Shown here one piece after another: positions 63,210 to 64,000 of a DNA stretch of 64,000 nt (position 1 is the stretch's first letter; each line of letters starts with the position of its first letter). The notes beneath the pieces were generated by a model. That model was not told the DNA's origin. It worked only from the letters and a program-made list of their open reading frames with translations, and did not search any database. This DNA is from Candidatus Electrothrix aestuarii. Lineage in GTDB: Bacteria; Desulfobacterota; Desulfobulbia; Desulfobulbales; Desulfobulbaceae. A program made the position numbers and the translations under genes. The stretch covers positions 1,323,001 to 1,387,000 of the forward strand of contig CP159373.1 of assembly GCA_032595685.2 (NCBI GenBank), given 5' to 3'.

Positions 63210-64000
63210 TTAATAAGAAAAGCTCAGGGTTGCGAGAGCAAAGCGCCCTGGCCCCTTGTAATACTCGTAGTATTCCTCGTCGAGAAGGTTATCCACAGAA
63301 ACGGACAGCGCCAGATGCTCAGAGGGTCTGTAGGTCAGCTTGGCATCCATGACATAATATTCGTCATCGCCCTTATAGGAATTTTCTCCATAGGCTGCAT
63401 ACTCATCGTCATAGCGGGAGTCGCAGTAGCGATAGCTCAGGTTCAGGTCCAGATTATCGGTGAAATAATAACCGATCCAGGCGCTCCAGATATTCGTGGG
63501 CACCTCATCCACTTCCCAACCCAACTTGGAAGAATCCTTGGTCACCGTATATTCGGACCAGTTATGGGTATAGAACAGGCCGCCCCGCAGATCAGCGGTG
63601 AAAGATGCCTCCACAGCCGCCTCAATACCGTTGACCTCGGCCTCATCCGCATTGATCCTGGTTTTATCGATAACCTGCGTGCCATCAGCCAAGGTGGAGT
63701 TTTTACTGGTACTGACGATCATGTCTTCAAAATCGTTTTCAAAATAGGTCAGCTTGACCCGGACCCGTTTCTTCCAGAATTCCCATTCCGTACCCACTTC
63801 CCAGGAGGTATTGGTCTCCGGTTTCAGATCTGGATTAGGGCTGGCCATAGAGATAGTTCCACCCCCTTCCCAGTAATAGCTTGAGGTTCGGTAGTACAGC
63901 GAGGGCGCTGTAAAGGATTGGCCATAGGAGGCCCGCACAGTACCGTTCTCCAGGGGATGATAGACCACAGAAGCCTTGGGGCTGAACTGGCCGTCATCGG
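63210..64000 (-). CDS. TonB-dependent receptor, C-terminal part (runs off the window)
   Basis: The frame is open to the right edge. Beta-barrel segments (Y-G-Q-S-F-T-A-P-S-L-Y-Y, K-P-E-T-N-T-S-W-E-V-G-T-E-W) and the final R-F-A-L-A-T-L-S-F-S-Y are typical; the plug lies outside. It ends about 40 bases before the methyltransferase gene on the same strand. This is the fourth receptor of the region. Confidence 0.88.
   Translation of the reverse strand, partial: DDGQFSPKASVVYHPLENGTVRASYGQSFTAPSLYYRTSSYYWEGGGTISMASPNPDLKPETNTSWEVGTEWEFWKKRVRVKLTYFENDFEDMIVSTSKNSTLADGTQVIDKTRINADEAEVNGIEAAVEASFTADLRGGLFYTHNWSEYTVTKDSSKLGWEVDEVPTNIWSAWIGYYFTDNLDLNLSYRYCDSRYDDEYAAYGENSYKGDDEYYVMDAKLTYRPSEHLALSVSVDNLLDEEYYEYYKGPGRFALATLSFSY

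Overview
The window looks like a chromosomal accessory region of a Gram-negative anaerobe, most plausibly a member of the Desulfobacterota (sulfate-reducer or cable-bacterium type). This rests on the gene set (TonB-dependent receptors, FmdE, NikL/DUF4198-type nickel proteins, two Nik/Dpp-type ABC systems, many insertion sequences) and is inference, not a taxonomic assignment. Most transport genes carry hallmarks of nickel or cobalt acquisition.

Layout. 0-3.4 kb: a TPR membrane protein, a small hypothetical and a class III adenylate cyclase. 3.4-8.5 kb, minus strand: a complete five-gene Nik/Dpp-type ABC operon behind a leader (8.52-8.79 kb) that recurs elsewhere in the window. 9-14 kb: Fic protein, HigBA-type pair, a nucleotidyltransferase remnant cut by an IS66-family element, and an IS1-type half-element. 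14.2-15.6 kb, minus: nikC-like permease and the C-terminal half of a nikB-like permease. 15.64-17.37 kb: IS66 copy 1. 17.4-53.4 kb, mainly plus strand: MscS channel, a large orphan, an exported FmdE-like protein, GFA protein, FmdE + methyltransferase + FecBCD-type ABC system, VapBC, a universal stress protein and complete mrpA-G cluster lying between duplicated fecE-vapCB segments, NikL-like protein, three TonB receptors, a P-type ATPase, a DUF4198 protein, and an IS91-like element sitting in another nickel-type promoter. 53.46-55.19 kb: IS66 copy 2. 55.2-64 kb: the N-terminal half of the same nikB-like permease, an IS3-type element, a toxin-antitoxin cassette, then on the minus strand two ABC ATPases, a binding protein, a methyltransferase and a TonB receptor running off the right edge.

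Architecture. nikB is split over about 39.5 kb, and its halves share the 8-bp duplication AACACTGA at the outer edges of the two IS66 copies; joining them restores the reading frame exactly. A small membrane-protein gene and an IS1-type transposase are likewise split between about 13-14 kb and 17.4-18 kb, each with matching target duplications. Undoing two inversions at IS66 ends restores all three genes and puts most nickel-related genes on one strand, downstream of a continuous TonB receptor-methyltransferase-nikADE-nikBC operon.

Regulation. At least six promoter regions share a -35/-10 pair followed directly by a GTAAYAC-N13-GTRTTAC palindrome, best read as a NikR-like operator, and four of these continue into a leader with a hairpin whose stem varies in a compensatory way around a conserved pyrimidine-rich loop. 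A single metal-responsive regulon is proposed. Several frameshifts fall in 6-8 nt homopolymers and may be assembly errors rather than true gene decay.
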